Below are positions 19,191 to 28,108 of a DNA stretch of 64,000 nucleotides, in pieces. Positions within the stretch are counted from its first letter, which is position 1, and the number at the start of each line of letters is the position of its first letter. Source of the DNA: Aurantiochytrium sp. KH105 (lineage: Eukaryota; Sar; Bigyra; Thraustochytrida; Thraustochytriidae); NCBI GenBank assembly GCA_003116975.1, contig BGKB01000073.1:62001-126000 (forward strand), read 5' to 3'. The notes below the pieces were generated by a model. That model was not told where the DNA came from, did not search any database, and saw only the letters and a list, made by a program, of their open reading frames with translations. A program made the position numbers and the translations under genes.

Positions 19191-19209
19191 TTCTCTGAGA
19201 TAGGGATAT

Positions 19210-19515
19210 CGTATCGAGCATCGCCATGTGATGCTCGCATGCAATTGCATTCCTGCATGCAAAAATGCGCACAACGAATCCTTGCCACCGCCGCTTTCCC
19301 ACGCCAACCCCAAAGAAAGGCGAAAACCATTGACAGTGACTTTCCATGACAACACATCCCGGCCTCCCTCGCTTCTCAACCCGCACCAACCTCTTCGCCC
19401 TCCCCTCTCCCCTCCCGCGTCCAGCTCCGCCCCTCGGTCGCTGCGCCTGCAGGTCAAAGTCACCTCTAACCGTTACTAGGCCTAGGCCTATTTATCTCTA
19501 CAAATAATATTTTAC
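19210..19515. other. Short spacer between two mobile elements
   Basis: About 306 bp between the right end of the DNA transposon and the left end of IS607-type copy 1. No gene or repeat is seen apart from a GCATGC-rich near-palindrome at about 19237-19260. Confidence 0.6.
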
Positions 19516-19547
19516 AAGCCGTAACCAGCATAAGTTTACTAGAAGAG

Positions 19548-20809
19548 TCACTTCGTGCACGAGATGGATTTGATGTAGATATTGCGAGCACCGTTGATGT
19601 CTCTGTCAATGGAGAGACCACAACGATCACAATTATATCGTTTATTTCCACCAAGATTGCGTTTCACGTATCCGCATCTTGTGCAGGTTTTTGAAGTGTA
19701 CTCTTCAGGAACGGCCAGCGTGTTTCTTACATGTCCGTGGTCTTGAATGAGTTTGTCGCGAAAGCGACAGTGAGAAAGCAGTTGTATCTTGCGCTTCGCA
19801 GTTCGATGGAGCTTGGGTGATTCGAGGATACGCTTGACACCTAATTTACCAACCCGGATTTCTTGAAAGTTGTCCAGAAGAAAGCGAATGATTTTGTCGT
19901 GTGTGTCTCTGAGTTTGTTCTTCATTTTTGCCCGAAGCATTTGCTCTTTGCGCTTGTAGGTCTTCTTTCAATGAATGCGACTTCTCGTCTTTCCATCCCC
20001 ATCCGGGAGCTTCTGATCTGGTCGATACGCTTTGCCAAGTCGAGCATACTGTAAGACTTGAAATTTCCACGTTTCACAGAACCAGTGGTACGTGGTAAGA
20101 CGTTGAGTGTTGCGCATAGTTTTGCATCGTTCGAATAGAGTGTTTGAAAGTCACGAGCACCTGAACCGAGTGTCGCGTCTTTAAAAGGTGCTGGTTTGAG
20201 CCTTTCTCGCTTTTTCTGATATGGAATGATCAGGTAAGAACGACCAGGTTCTTCGTAAAGGATTTTGCAGTCCTTTTTAATCTCGGGGAGCTTTCGATTT
20301 CGCTTTTTCGAACCTTGACGTTTGTATCGCAGTGGTCCAAATGGTTCAGTATTGATGTCTCCATCCACCTTCCACTTATAAAATTTCATCATAAAGATAA
20401 AATTGTCGTCAAATGTCATCTTGGTGAACGTCTCCTTTCGAACTGGAATAATACCGAATCCACGCTTATCGCGCCTTGACTGAAAGAGAAATTCGAACTT
20501 TTTGATGTTTCCAGCTTTTTTGTTCGAGAAAGCGGATTTGTAAGCTGCTCCTAGACGACGCAGTATGTCACCACGCATATGGTATGGAAGACTCTCAATC
20601 TCGTCATCGAGCTTTCGTTTCTTCTCGACTTCACGATTCAACGCTTTACGAGTTGGCCCAAGAAAGTATCTTTTCATCTCCGCAAAATGAGTACCGACAT
20701 TTCCTTTCTTGATATACTCAAGAGCCAGGTTCCACAATGCACGTAGTGCGTGGTGAATTTTGGCAAAAATCTGTCTTTGATGAAGTGTTGGTCGTAGCTT
20801 AACTTTCAT
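19548..20809 (-). pseudogene. tnpB: Fanzor/TnpB-like RNA-guided nuclease, copy 1
   Basis: Begins at the ATG at 20809 (MKVKLRPT), overlapping the end of tnpA. It shows the TnpB layout: N-terminal helical recognition region, a RuvC-I stretch followed by ARDFQTLYSND, then VGKLGVK at RuvC-II, EEYTSKTCTRCGY and NCDRCG for the zinc ribbon, and DRDINGARN for RuvC-III. Two lesions are visible by comparison with copy 2: the RuvC-I Asp-Pro is Gly-Ser here (LGSGARDF versus LDPGARDF), and a one-base loss near 19993-20005 shifts the frame so that the downstream part (from about 19940) is read separately. Copy 1 has an internal segment of about 17 codons (FIFMMKFYKWKVDGD region) that copy 2 lacks. Related proteins in eukaryotes are RNA-guided DNA endonucleases (Fanzors). 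Confidence 0.85.
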
Positions 20810-21416
20810 CGATCTTAAGTCGCTTTCTTCCACGTCGTCTGCTTCGTTGACCATGGAGACGACACCCGAAGATGGTGATGATTGAGATGAGGTCTTTGAC
20901 GAGCTCGTCGTGCGGTCCTCCATCGTCTTCTTGTCCATTTGGATGGACAACTCGAATTGAGGCTCCTTTCGAAGTGACAATCCACTCGAGCAAGTTGAAT
21001 GCGAGTCTACAGAGACGGTCTCTATAGGTAACCACGACTTCATCGAGTTCTCCACGCATTGCGAGTTCCAGAATGGAACGAGGGCCGCGTCTTTTGAAGT
21101 CGATACCCGACCCAATGTCTCGGATGACTTGGTGTTTGGGGAAGTTTTCTTCGACCTGAGCGACTTGTCTGGAGAGGTCGTCCTTCTGCGCTTTGCTACT
21201 GACTCTTGCATAGCATAGTCGACGTCGCTCAACTTCTGTTTGCCCAGGAGTGTCCGAGTTTATGTCAAAGTCCTAGATACATACTCGTCGGCGTCCGCCT
21301 TTTGTTCTGTTGCTTCTGACTTTGTTGTCGTTAGCGTAGTTTCGTATTCTATCTCTGTGCAGTCCGAGCCGCAAAGCGGCGACTCCAACGGAGACGTAGT
21401 GTCGCTCGTCTGACAT
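20799..21416 (-). pseudogene. tnpA: IS607-type serine recombinase TnpA, copy 1 (nonsense mutation)
   Basis: 206 codons from the ATG at 21416 including the final stop. The MerR-like helix-turn-helix (YVSVGVAALRLGLHRDRIRNY) is followed by an in-frame TAG at codon 48 (21275-21273), where copy 2 has GAG. The rest of the frame is intact and encodes the serine recombinase domain: YARVSSKAQ with the catalytic Ser, IGSGIDFKRRG, TYRDRLCRLAF and the RLHGQRS tail. KGGRRRV replaces KGGHWRV of copy 2. The product, if made, would be the helix-turn-helix alone. Confidence 0.88.
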
Positions 21417-21527
21417 CGAGCGACACCACCAACCCGAGTTTCGGTTTTGCTGGAAACGATTTGGTGTTGTTTTCGATTCAGGTCACTTCCACACCCGGTC
21501 GTATCGTATAGCCCCGATAAAGAATGT

Positions 21528-22813
21528 GCCGACAAGTAACAGCTTTAGCCCCCGGCCGCGAACCATGCCGTGCCGCCTGCCGACTGTCAACGCAGAGGTG
21601 GCCCTGGGCACGCGTGGCTGCCGAGAACTTTTACGTCTGCCGCAATCGTCGGAGCGCAAGCCGCCAGATGGACTGCTTGCGAAGTCCGGCCGACTAGACG
21701 TCCTCTTCACTCAGCCTCTAGCAGCGCAGCTAGAGGGCCAAACAGCAACCAAGTCCAAGGAGTGATTCTGCACCTGCGATGGGTGGTTCCGCACTTCAAG
21801 TTGCGAATGTGTCGAGCGGCACTTGCAATCTGGGTGTTGTCCCAATGTCTCGCTCAATGGGTTGACAATGAGGCCGGCTGGTCACTGCCTGCTGCAATGA
21901 CTGGCCTGGATGCTAGTAGAGTAATGGACTGGCTTGCAAGCCGAATTACTCGACTTGCTGGACAGCTATTGTATACACTTGGAAGAGAAAAATAGCCCTA
22001 TTTGAGAAGCGATACCGTGATTTCAGAAAATGAAACAGTGCATTGCAGGTGGCGGTGGCGGTGCAGGGGACGACGCCGTGACCACCGGAGAACCAGGGGA
22101 ACCCAAGTTGACCGCCATAGCCATGGCCACTGGCAAAGGTTCGCCAAGATTCGATCTTGCCTGTCTGCCTGAGCCAGCAACAGCTAGGAAAGAGACGCGC
22201 GCGTGCAGTGCACGAGCCAGCGCGATGCACGCGCTGCAGCCATAAGCCGGCCCTCAGAAAATACACACACGCGTACCCACCTACTAGTATACAGTCATAC
22301 GCAAACGAACGAGGGAGGGATCCAAGGAACCCTGACCTAATGTAGCACTGCCGGATCAGTCGGGACGCCCCGTCCCTCGCTCTCCCTCTCCTTCCCACGG
22401 ATGCAATCGCCAACGAGGGAGAGAGGAGAGAGACACTGCTTGCTCCCGCGGACAACCTGGTCATCACGCCGCACGCGCCACTTCCTATCGATCGGCACCG
22501 GGCGAGGAGCAGAAGGAATCTTGGCACAGCGGTTTACATTAGTATAGGGAGGCAGAACGAATGCACAAATCCATCATCGCGAGGGTCTAAAACTTCCTGT
22601 CCAGATAAAAGTCGGCTTCTTCCGACACCCGGACACCAATGATTGAAAGCTACGCAATTTTATTGACGCAAGTATCAGAGGCCGAGTCAGGCAAGCGGGG
22701 ATCGACCGGCGAATGGAAAGTGTGGCGCTGCAGACTCGCAACAGACGCAAGGCCTCGCTGTCGGTCCGCAAGCCAACAAGAGCTCAGATTGGTCCTCTTC
22801 AAGCAAGAACGGC
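21528..22813. other. Intergenic region upstream of LRR receptor gene
   Basis: 1.29 kb between IS607 copy 1 and the LRR gene. A 141-codon plus-strand frame (21570-21995) has no recognisable similarity. The part near 22700 is presumably the LRR promoter. Nothing else is supported. Confidence 0.5.
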
Positions 22814-25800
22814 GTGGTCGTGATGATGCTTCGGCATCTACTGCTCCTGGTCGTCCTTCTTTGTGCCTCAGCCTTGACGAGTGGCGCAACCTGCGACTGC
22901 AACACTTCCCCTTGTGACGACTCGTCGACTTGGGCTTCCTGCGCCTCCAGTATTGCCGAAGGCGAGGACCTCAACACTGACGTTTTCGTGCCTGCCCTAT
23001 CCTCCTTGACCTCGCTCACGTCCCTGTAAGTTTTCTTTGTTGCAGAGAGCTGGCAGGATATACTAACCAATCCGTCTATAATCGTAGCTCTCTGTGGAAC
23101 AATGGACTGACTGCTATCTCTGAATCTGTTGGCCAGCTGACAAATCTTGGATCTCTGTACGTTAATAAGAATCATCGATATGGCGAGACCAAAATGAGTT
23201 GCCACTTACATTCTCCTTTCGAAAATCACTCAATTGCAGACATCTCTACAATAACAAGCTCACGGAATTGCCCTCTTCGATTGGGGCTTTGACCAAACTG
23301 TCTTACTTGTACGTGAAAATGGACGAAGCGGATCGTGATCCTAGCGTATTCGAAAGATGACCCTCACACTTGAACATGAACAACAACAGATATTCCAACA
23401 GCAATCAGCTCACGTCCCTCCCCGAGAGCATTTCGGGACTTTCCGAACTTCGTTACCTGTAAGTCAGATGATGTCATCAAACGCCTGTCGAGACAGGAAA
23501 TGACTTGTCACTAATATTCGCCATTCAAAAATCACCTCATTGCAGAGATCTCGGCCACAACAAGCTCACGGAATTGCCCTCTTCGATTGGGGCTTTGACC
23601 AAACTGTCTTACTTGTACGTGAAAATGGACGAAGCGGATCGTGATCCTAGCGTATTCGAAAGATGACCCTCACACTTGAACATGAACAACAACAGATATT
23701 CCAACAGCAATCAGCTCACGTCCCTCCCCGAGAGCATTTCGGGACTTTCCGAACTTCGCATCCTGTAAGTCAGATGATGTCATCAAACGCCTGTCGAGAC
23801 AGGAAATGACTTGTCACTAACATTCGTCATTCGAAAATCACTCAATTGCAGACATCTCTACAACAACAACCTCACGGAATTGCCCTCTTCGATTGGGGCT
23901 TTGACCAAACTGTCTTACTTGTACGTGAAAATGGCCGAAGCTGATCGTGATCCTAGCGTATTCGAAAGACGACCCTCACACTTGAACATGAACTACAACA
24001 GACGTTCCTACAGCAATCAGCTCACGTCCCTCCCCGAGAGCATTTCGGGACTTTCCGAACTTCGTGCACTGTAAGTCAGATGATGTCATCAAATGGTTGA
24101 CGAGACAGAAAATGAATTCTGACTAACATTGGCCATTCGATAATCCCCTATTTGCAGAAGCCTCCGCCGAAACAACCTCGCGGAATTGCCCTCTTCGATT
24201 GGGGCTTTGACCAAGCTGACTGAGTTGTACGTGAAAATGGCCGAAGCTGATCGTGATCCTAGCGTATTCGAAAGATGACCCTCACACTTGAACATGAACA
24301 ACAACAGAGATTTCGACGGCAATCAGCCCACGTCCCTCCCCGAGAGCATTTCGGGACTTTCCGAACTTCGCATCCTGTAAGTCAGATGATGTCATCGAAT
24401 GGTTGTCGAGACAGAGAATGTGTTGCCACTAACATTCGTCATTCGAAAATCACCTAATCACAGAGATGTTGGCAACAACAACCTCACGGAATTGCCCTCT
24501 TGGATTGGGGCTTTGACCAAACTGTATTCCTTGTACGTGAATATGGCCGAAGCTGATCGTGATCCTAGCGCATTCGAAAGATGACCCTCACACTTGAACA
24601 TGAACAACAACAGCGTTTCCGGCAGCAATAATCTCACGTCCCTCCCCGAGACTATTTCGGGACTTTCCGAACTTCGTTACCTGTAAGTCAGATGATGTCA
24701 TCAAATGGTTGACGAGACATAAAATGAGTTGTCACTAACGTTGGCCATTCGAAAATCTCCTCATTGCAGAGATCTCGACCAAAACAAGCTCACGGAATTG
24801 CCCTCTTCGATTGGGGCTTTGACCAAGCTGACTAAGTTGTACGTGATAGTGGCCGTAGCGGATCGTTCTCGGAGGAAATTAGAAAGATGACCCTCACACT
24901 TGAACATGAACAACAACAGAGATTTCGACAGCAATAATCTCACGTCCCTCCCCAAGAGCATTTCGAGACTTTCCGAACTTGAATTCCTGTAAGTCAGATG
25001 ATGTCATCAAATGGTTGACGATACATAAAATGAGTTGTCACTAACATTCGCCATTCGAAAATCACTCAATTGCAGACATCTCTACAACAACAACCTCACG
25101 GAATTGCCCTCTTGGATTGGGGCTTTGACCCAGCTGACTTCCTTGTACGTGAAAATGGCCGAAGCTGATCGTTCTCAGAGGAAATTAGAAAGATGACCCT
25201 CACACTTGAACATGAACAACAACAGATCTTCTCACAGGAACCAGCTCACGTCCCTCCCCGAGAGCATTTCGCGACTTTCCGAACTTCTTTTCCTGTAAGT
25301 CAGATTATGTCATCGAGACGGCGACGAAGTAATCGATTATACGAGCGAACCGCTGAAAAGGAACTAACACTTCGTTTTATGTTATAGAGACATGTCTTAC
25401 AATCCTCTCACCTCCGTTCCCGAAAGCCTTTCCGAACTCACAAAGCTCAGAAGTCTGTACGTCAACACATACGCTCGTTAGAATCAGAGATCAATCGTAC
25501 TCACTGTCACAATCAATCGTACAGGGATATCGCAGACACAGATCTTACGAAGCTTCCCCAAGCGATCACTAAGATGACAAGTCTGACCTACTTGTAAGTT
25601 CTTCGCGAGATATCTGCGGTGCAAGAAAGCTCACACGATTCCGATGCGCAGGGACATTGATAACGTTCCTCTCTGCGGGCCACAGCCAGTTCTTCCTGCC
25701 TCCCTCAGGGGGACAAATCGACCGTATAAGGGAACAGGGCAATTCTACGCGTGTCCAACGCAGTCCCCTACTTCACCAACTCCGCAGTTCCCTACAGTGG

Positions 25801-26033
25801 CGCTTATCGTGGGTCCTCTGGCTGGTGCGTTTGTGGCCGTGTCAGTCTTTGCCGCTGTCGTCATTCGTCGCCGCCGTCGCGCGGCCACGACCGAGGCCAA
25901 CGCAGTACCCGACGCAGTGCCCATCGCAGTGCCCTACGAAGGCCCCTCCGCAGGCCTTTACGTACCAGACGCAGTCCCTACCGCGGTCCCCAATGGCCGA
26001 GCCGACAGTGATGAACGAGTGCTGCCAAAGTGA
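22814..26033 (+). CDS. LRR transmembrane receptor-like protein, 19 exons, one LRR per exon
   Basis: Exon 1 (22814-23025) encodes a signal peptide (LRHLLLLVVLLCASAL) and a Cys-containing cap. Seventeen 69-bp exons follow, starting at 23088, 23240, 23390, 23546, 23696, 23852, 24002, 24158, 24308, 24464, 24614, 24770, 24920, 25076, 25226, 25388 and 25525. The last exon is 25652-26033. All introns are GT-AG, 58-93 bp, and split a Leu codon after its second base; exon lengths sum to 1767 bp, or 588 residues. Each 69-bp exon is one 23-residue LRR of plant/SDS22-like type (LxLxxNxLTxLPxxI). The last exon has a Cys cap, a Pro/Thr linker, one membrane helix (VALIVGPLAGAFVAVSVFAAVV), a basic stop-transfer and an AVP-repeat tail with no kinase. 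Likely a surface receptor or adhesion protein; the ligand is unknown. Confidence 0.85.
23240..25294 (+). repeat. 306-bp tandem unit: two LRR exons plus two introns, seven copies
   Basis: Exon pairs start every 306 bp (23240, 23546, 23852, 24158, 24464, 24770, 25076). Each unit is a 69-bp type A exon, an 81-bp intron, a 69-bp type B exon and an 87-bp intron. Intron sequence is nearly as conserved as the exons, for example the GTACGTGAAAATGG donor context and the ACACTTGAACATGAAC segment before the B-exon acceptor. Confidence 0.92.
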
Positions 26034-26055
26034 TGACGAGTGGTCGGCTACGCCG

Positions 26056-26186
26056 CTGGCGCTTATCATATGAGTGGTGCATTTGTGGGCGTCTCCTTGT
26101 TTGCCTCTGTCTTCGTCCGCTGCCGCCCTCGCGGCAAGATCGAGGCCGAAGCGAACGCCAAAGTCGCCGTTTTTGCCAGCGCCTGA
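26056..26186 (+). pseudogene. Degenerate duplicate of the LRR receptor's membrane-helix segment
   Basis: A frame reading GAYHMSGAFVGVSLFASVFV, then basic residues, a short AEANAK tail and TGA at 26184-26186. At both DNA and protein level it resembles the membrane-helix part of the last LRR exon (about 25797-25925). It lies past the receptor's stop codon, with no LRR exon between them. Either an alternative terminal exon or a relic. Confidence 0.5.
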
Positions 26187-26368
26187 GACATCCATCCGAA
26201 GTCCGAGTCATGATTTTATCGCATGCACCCACCACCTGCATGGATGAGCTTAACTTACGTACTAAAAACTGTAAAGAAATTATCAATGTTCTGACAATCA
26301 ATACCCTGCGGGGCTAAAGCACCCGCGACCTGAAGTGCGGTTTTTCCGATGGAATTGTCTTATTGGTT

Positions 26369-27055
26369 CTATTCGTAGCCGGCGGAGCCGGTCTTGACGA
26401 AGGATGACTTGTAGAAGAAGGAGACTTGGGAGCAGGCCAGTGAGTAGGAGCTTCCTCGGCGCGCAGTAGCTGCTTCGCCAAAGTTATCAAGCGAATAGTC
26501 CTTGTAGAAATCTCGAAGGAGTCGGTCTGCGTTGGCTTTGAGCGCGATCGCCTTGTCCTTGTCGCAGTGTGCAGCCTCGTGCAGGTATTGCGCGGCAGCG
26601 AGGCGCGCATGGAGGTATTGTTGAACATCGTGCGCCTGGTTCTCCTTCGCGTTCATGTAGGTCGAAGCAATGTCCGGAAGCTCGCGGCCGGGATTTGGAA
26701 AGGACCAATCGTCTCCGACCGCATCGAAGTCACCACCAGAAAGATAAGCTATGAGGCCCGTTTGGCAGATGACGGGAAGCTGAGAGAGGACGAAGACGCC
26801 GGCAATTAGCTGAAGCAGGGCCAGTCTTTGCTCGACAAGGTCGAGGGGTACCCGAAGATGGCATTCGTAGGCAGAGGCTTCGTTGTCAGGGTCAGGGTAG
26901 CCGTTCTGAGGGTTGTTGTCGCCTCGTTGGAGTTCAGCCTCGTCAATGAGGAATGTGTGCTTGAGCTTGAAGTTGCTGAAAATTTTGACTGCGATCTGCC
27001 CTCTGACGTTTTTGACAAGTTCGAAACGTACGGGCCAGTTTACGGTAGATCTCAT
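26369..27055 (-). CDS. Hypothetical protein, possibly virus-derived
   Basis: 228 codons from the ATG at 27055, overlapping the 3' part of the terminase-like relic in another frame. The composition is protein-like, with a hydrophobic stretch (LLQLIAGVFVLSQLPVI) and an Ala-rich helical C-terminal half. I do not recognise the family. Its position directly after the terminase relic, on the same strand, suggests it came with the same viral insertion; this is inference. The frame might also be the remnant of a longer gene. Confidence 0.35.
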   Translation of the reverse strand: MRSTVNWPVRFELVKNVRGQIAVKIFSNFKLKHTFLIDEAELQRGDNNPQNGYPDPDNEASAYECHLRVPLDLVEQRLALLQLIAGVFVLSQLPVICQTGLIAYLSGGDFDAVGDDWSFPNPGRELPDIASTYMNAKENQAHDVQQYLHARLAAAQYLHEAAHCDKDKAIALKANADRLLRDFYKDYSLDNFGEAATARRGSSYSLACSQVSFFYKSSFVKTGSAGYE

Positions 27056-28049
27056 TTTGCCAAAGTGGCTGGTAGATGGAGGCGAGCTTTGTTCTGATCT
27101 CTCGGCAGAGCGTCCTGTAGCTCCTATCGCGAAGCTGGGTGAGCTTCCCGGGTCCTCTGGGGTCCGGGTTGGCAATGCGGACCGCACCATCCATGATCTT
27201 CTCGCGGAGATTCTCCACCGCAAGCATTTTCATGTTGTGGGTGGTTCGGAAACCTGTGTGGATGCCGTCGTCTCGCATTCGTGACGACAAAGTAGCCGAT
27301 GTTCTCCTCAAGCATTTTGGCCATGTGATCGCTGTCCATGCCCAGATTGCTCTCAATGATGAGAACAGACACGTTGTGTTGCAGAAGCGGGTGTCCGAGC
27401 GGAGTTGATTCACGTGTTCGATGATAAGGCTGTGGTTCTCCTTGGCCGTTTTGCATGGAAAGGATCCGAGGCCGACGATCAAGTGCATGCCGCCGCGGCG
27501 GATGACGCTAGTGATTGCACTTTCCGATTGCTTGCCCGCCGCAGCAGGGTCGATCGAGTGGAAGACATGGTCGTAAGTTTCGTTGTAAGGTAGCGATAAG
27601 CGTTCCATGTTCGCAAATTGGTTGATGAGCTTTGTCGGGAACGCCCGCTGATGCAGCGCAGACGCGACACCACCAATGCGCAAGCATCTCCTCCTGACCT
27701 CTCATGATAGCATCGAGACTCTTGCGCTTGCGCTTCGATGACCACGCTGGAAGCAAGTGCGCGTTGTGGTTGCATTTGTGCGCCTCATCATTGTCGCGAC
27801 ATGGCTTGCACGCAAGGTGGATGTTTGTGACGGCGAAAAGAAGCTCGCCATGCAGATCCTTCTGCTCGACGTACTTTGTGAAGAAGTTCTCTTCACTGGT
27901 GATCGTACTGATACCAATGATGCTCGTGCGCTCGAGCTGGTGCAAGGACACCACCACCTCCTCGCAGAGCACCACGTTGGGATCTGAGCCTGACCTGGGC
28001 GTTGAAAGAAGCTTTCAGCTCGAACACAGAGACTCATTTCGCGGCTCAT
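26943..28049 (-). pseudogene. Viral terminase large subunit relic (herpesvirus/mirusvirus-like)
   Basis: Terminase motifs are spread over at least two alternating frames, so the gene is broken by several frameshifts. In order on the minus strand there is a Walker-B-like VVLCEE, a coupling motif ISTITSEENFF, a Cys/His cluster (CKPC, CNHNAH), a first nuclease motif SIDPAAAGKQSESAI, then LIIESNLGMDSDHMA in the other frame (Glu of the RNase-H-like nuclease), and FRTTHNMK with a downstream helix. The E-x-N-(x)3-DS pattern and the IST-(Cys cluster) order are closer to herpesvirus/mirusvirus terminases than to tailed-phage enzymes as I know them. The N-terminal half, including the Walker A region, is absent; IS607 copy 2 begins just beyond, at 28077. 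Terminases package viral DNA into capsids; this copy cannot encode a working enzyme. Confidence 0.6.
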
Positions 28050-28108
28050 CTCTTGCTACATCCATTCCCAGTTGCAAAGCCGTAACTAGCATAAGTTTAC
28101 CAGAAGAG

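Larger units (their letters stand above)
16015..19205 (+). mobile_element. DNA transposon, piggyBac-like ends, ATAT target duplication
   Basis: A 3191-bp element bounded by perfect 13-bp terminal inverted repeats, CCCTATCTCAGAG at 16015-16027 and its reverse complement at 19193-19205, each flanked by ATAT (16011-16014 and 19206-19209). The CCC start and a 4-bp palindromic AT-only target duplication recall piggyBac (canonical TTAA). Subterminal hairpins lie inside both ends (16110-16131, 19083-19108, 19169-19190). The element is much more AT-rich than the flanking genes and carries one gene, on the plus strand, interrupted by lesions. Confidence 0.8.
19516..21527 (-). mobile_element. IS607-type element with Fanzor/TnpB-like gene, copy 1 (dead)
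   Basis: Boundaries come from comparing this copy with the one at 28077-30039: similarity starts at AAGCCGTAAC and ends near AAAGAATGT, with unrelated flanks outside. Order on the minus strand is tnpA (MerR-type helix-turn-helix plus serine recombinase) then tnpB-like nuclease. There are no terminal inverted repeats or target duplication, as expected for IS607 family elements moved by a serine recombinase. Both genes carry inactivating changes. Confidence 0.85.

Noticed and set aside
21570-21995. 141-codon plus-strand frame between IS607 copy 1 and the LRR gene
   Set aside because: No recognisable motif and no conserved context; not enough support for a gene.
23240-25294. Regular 306-bp repeat considered as a CRISPR-like or satellite array
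   Set aside because: Each unit has two open 69-bp exons with GT-AG introns and LRR consensus, so it is a coding array.
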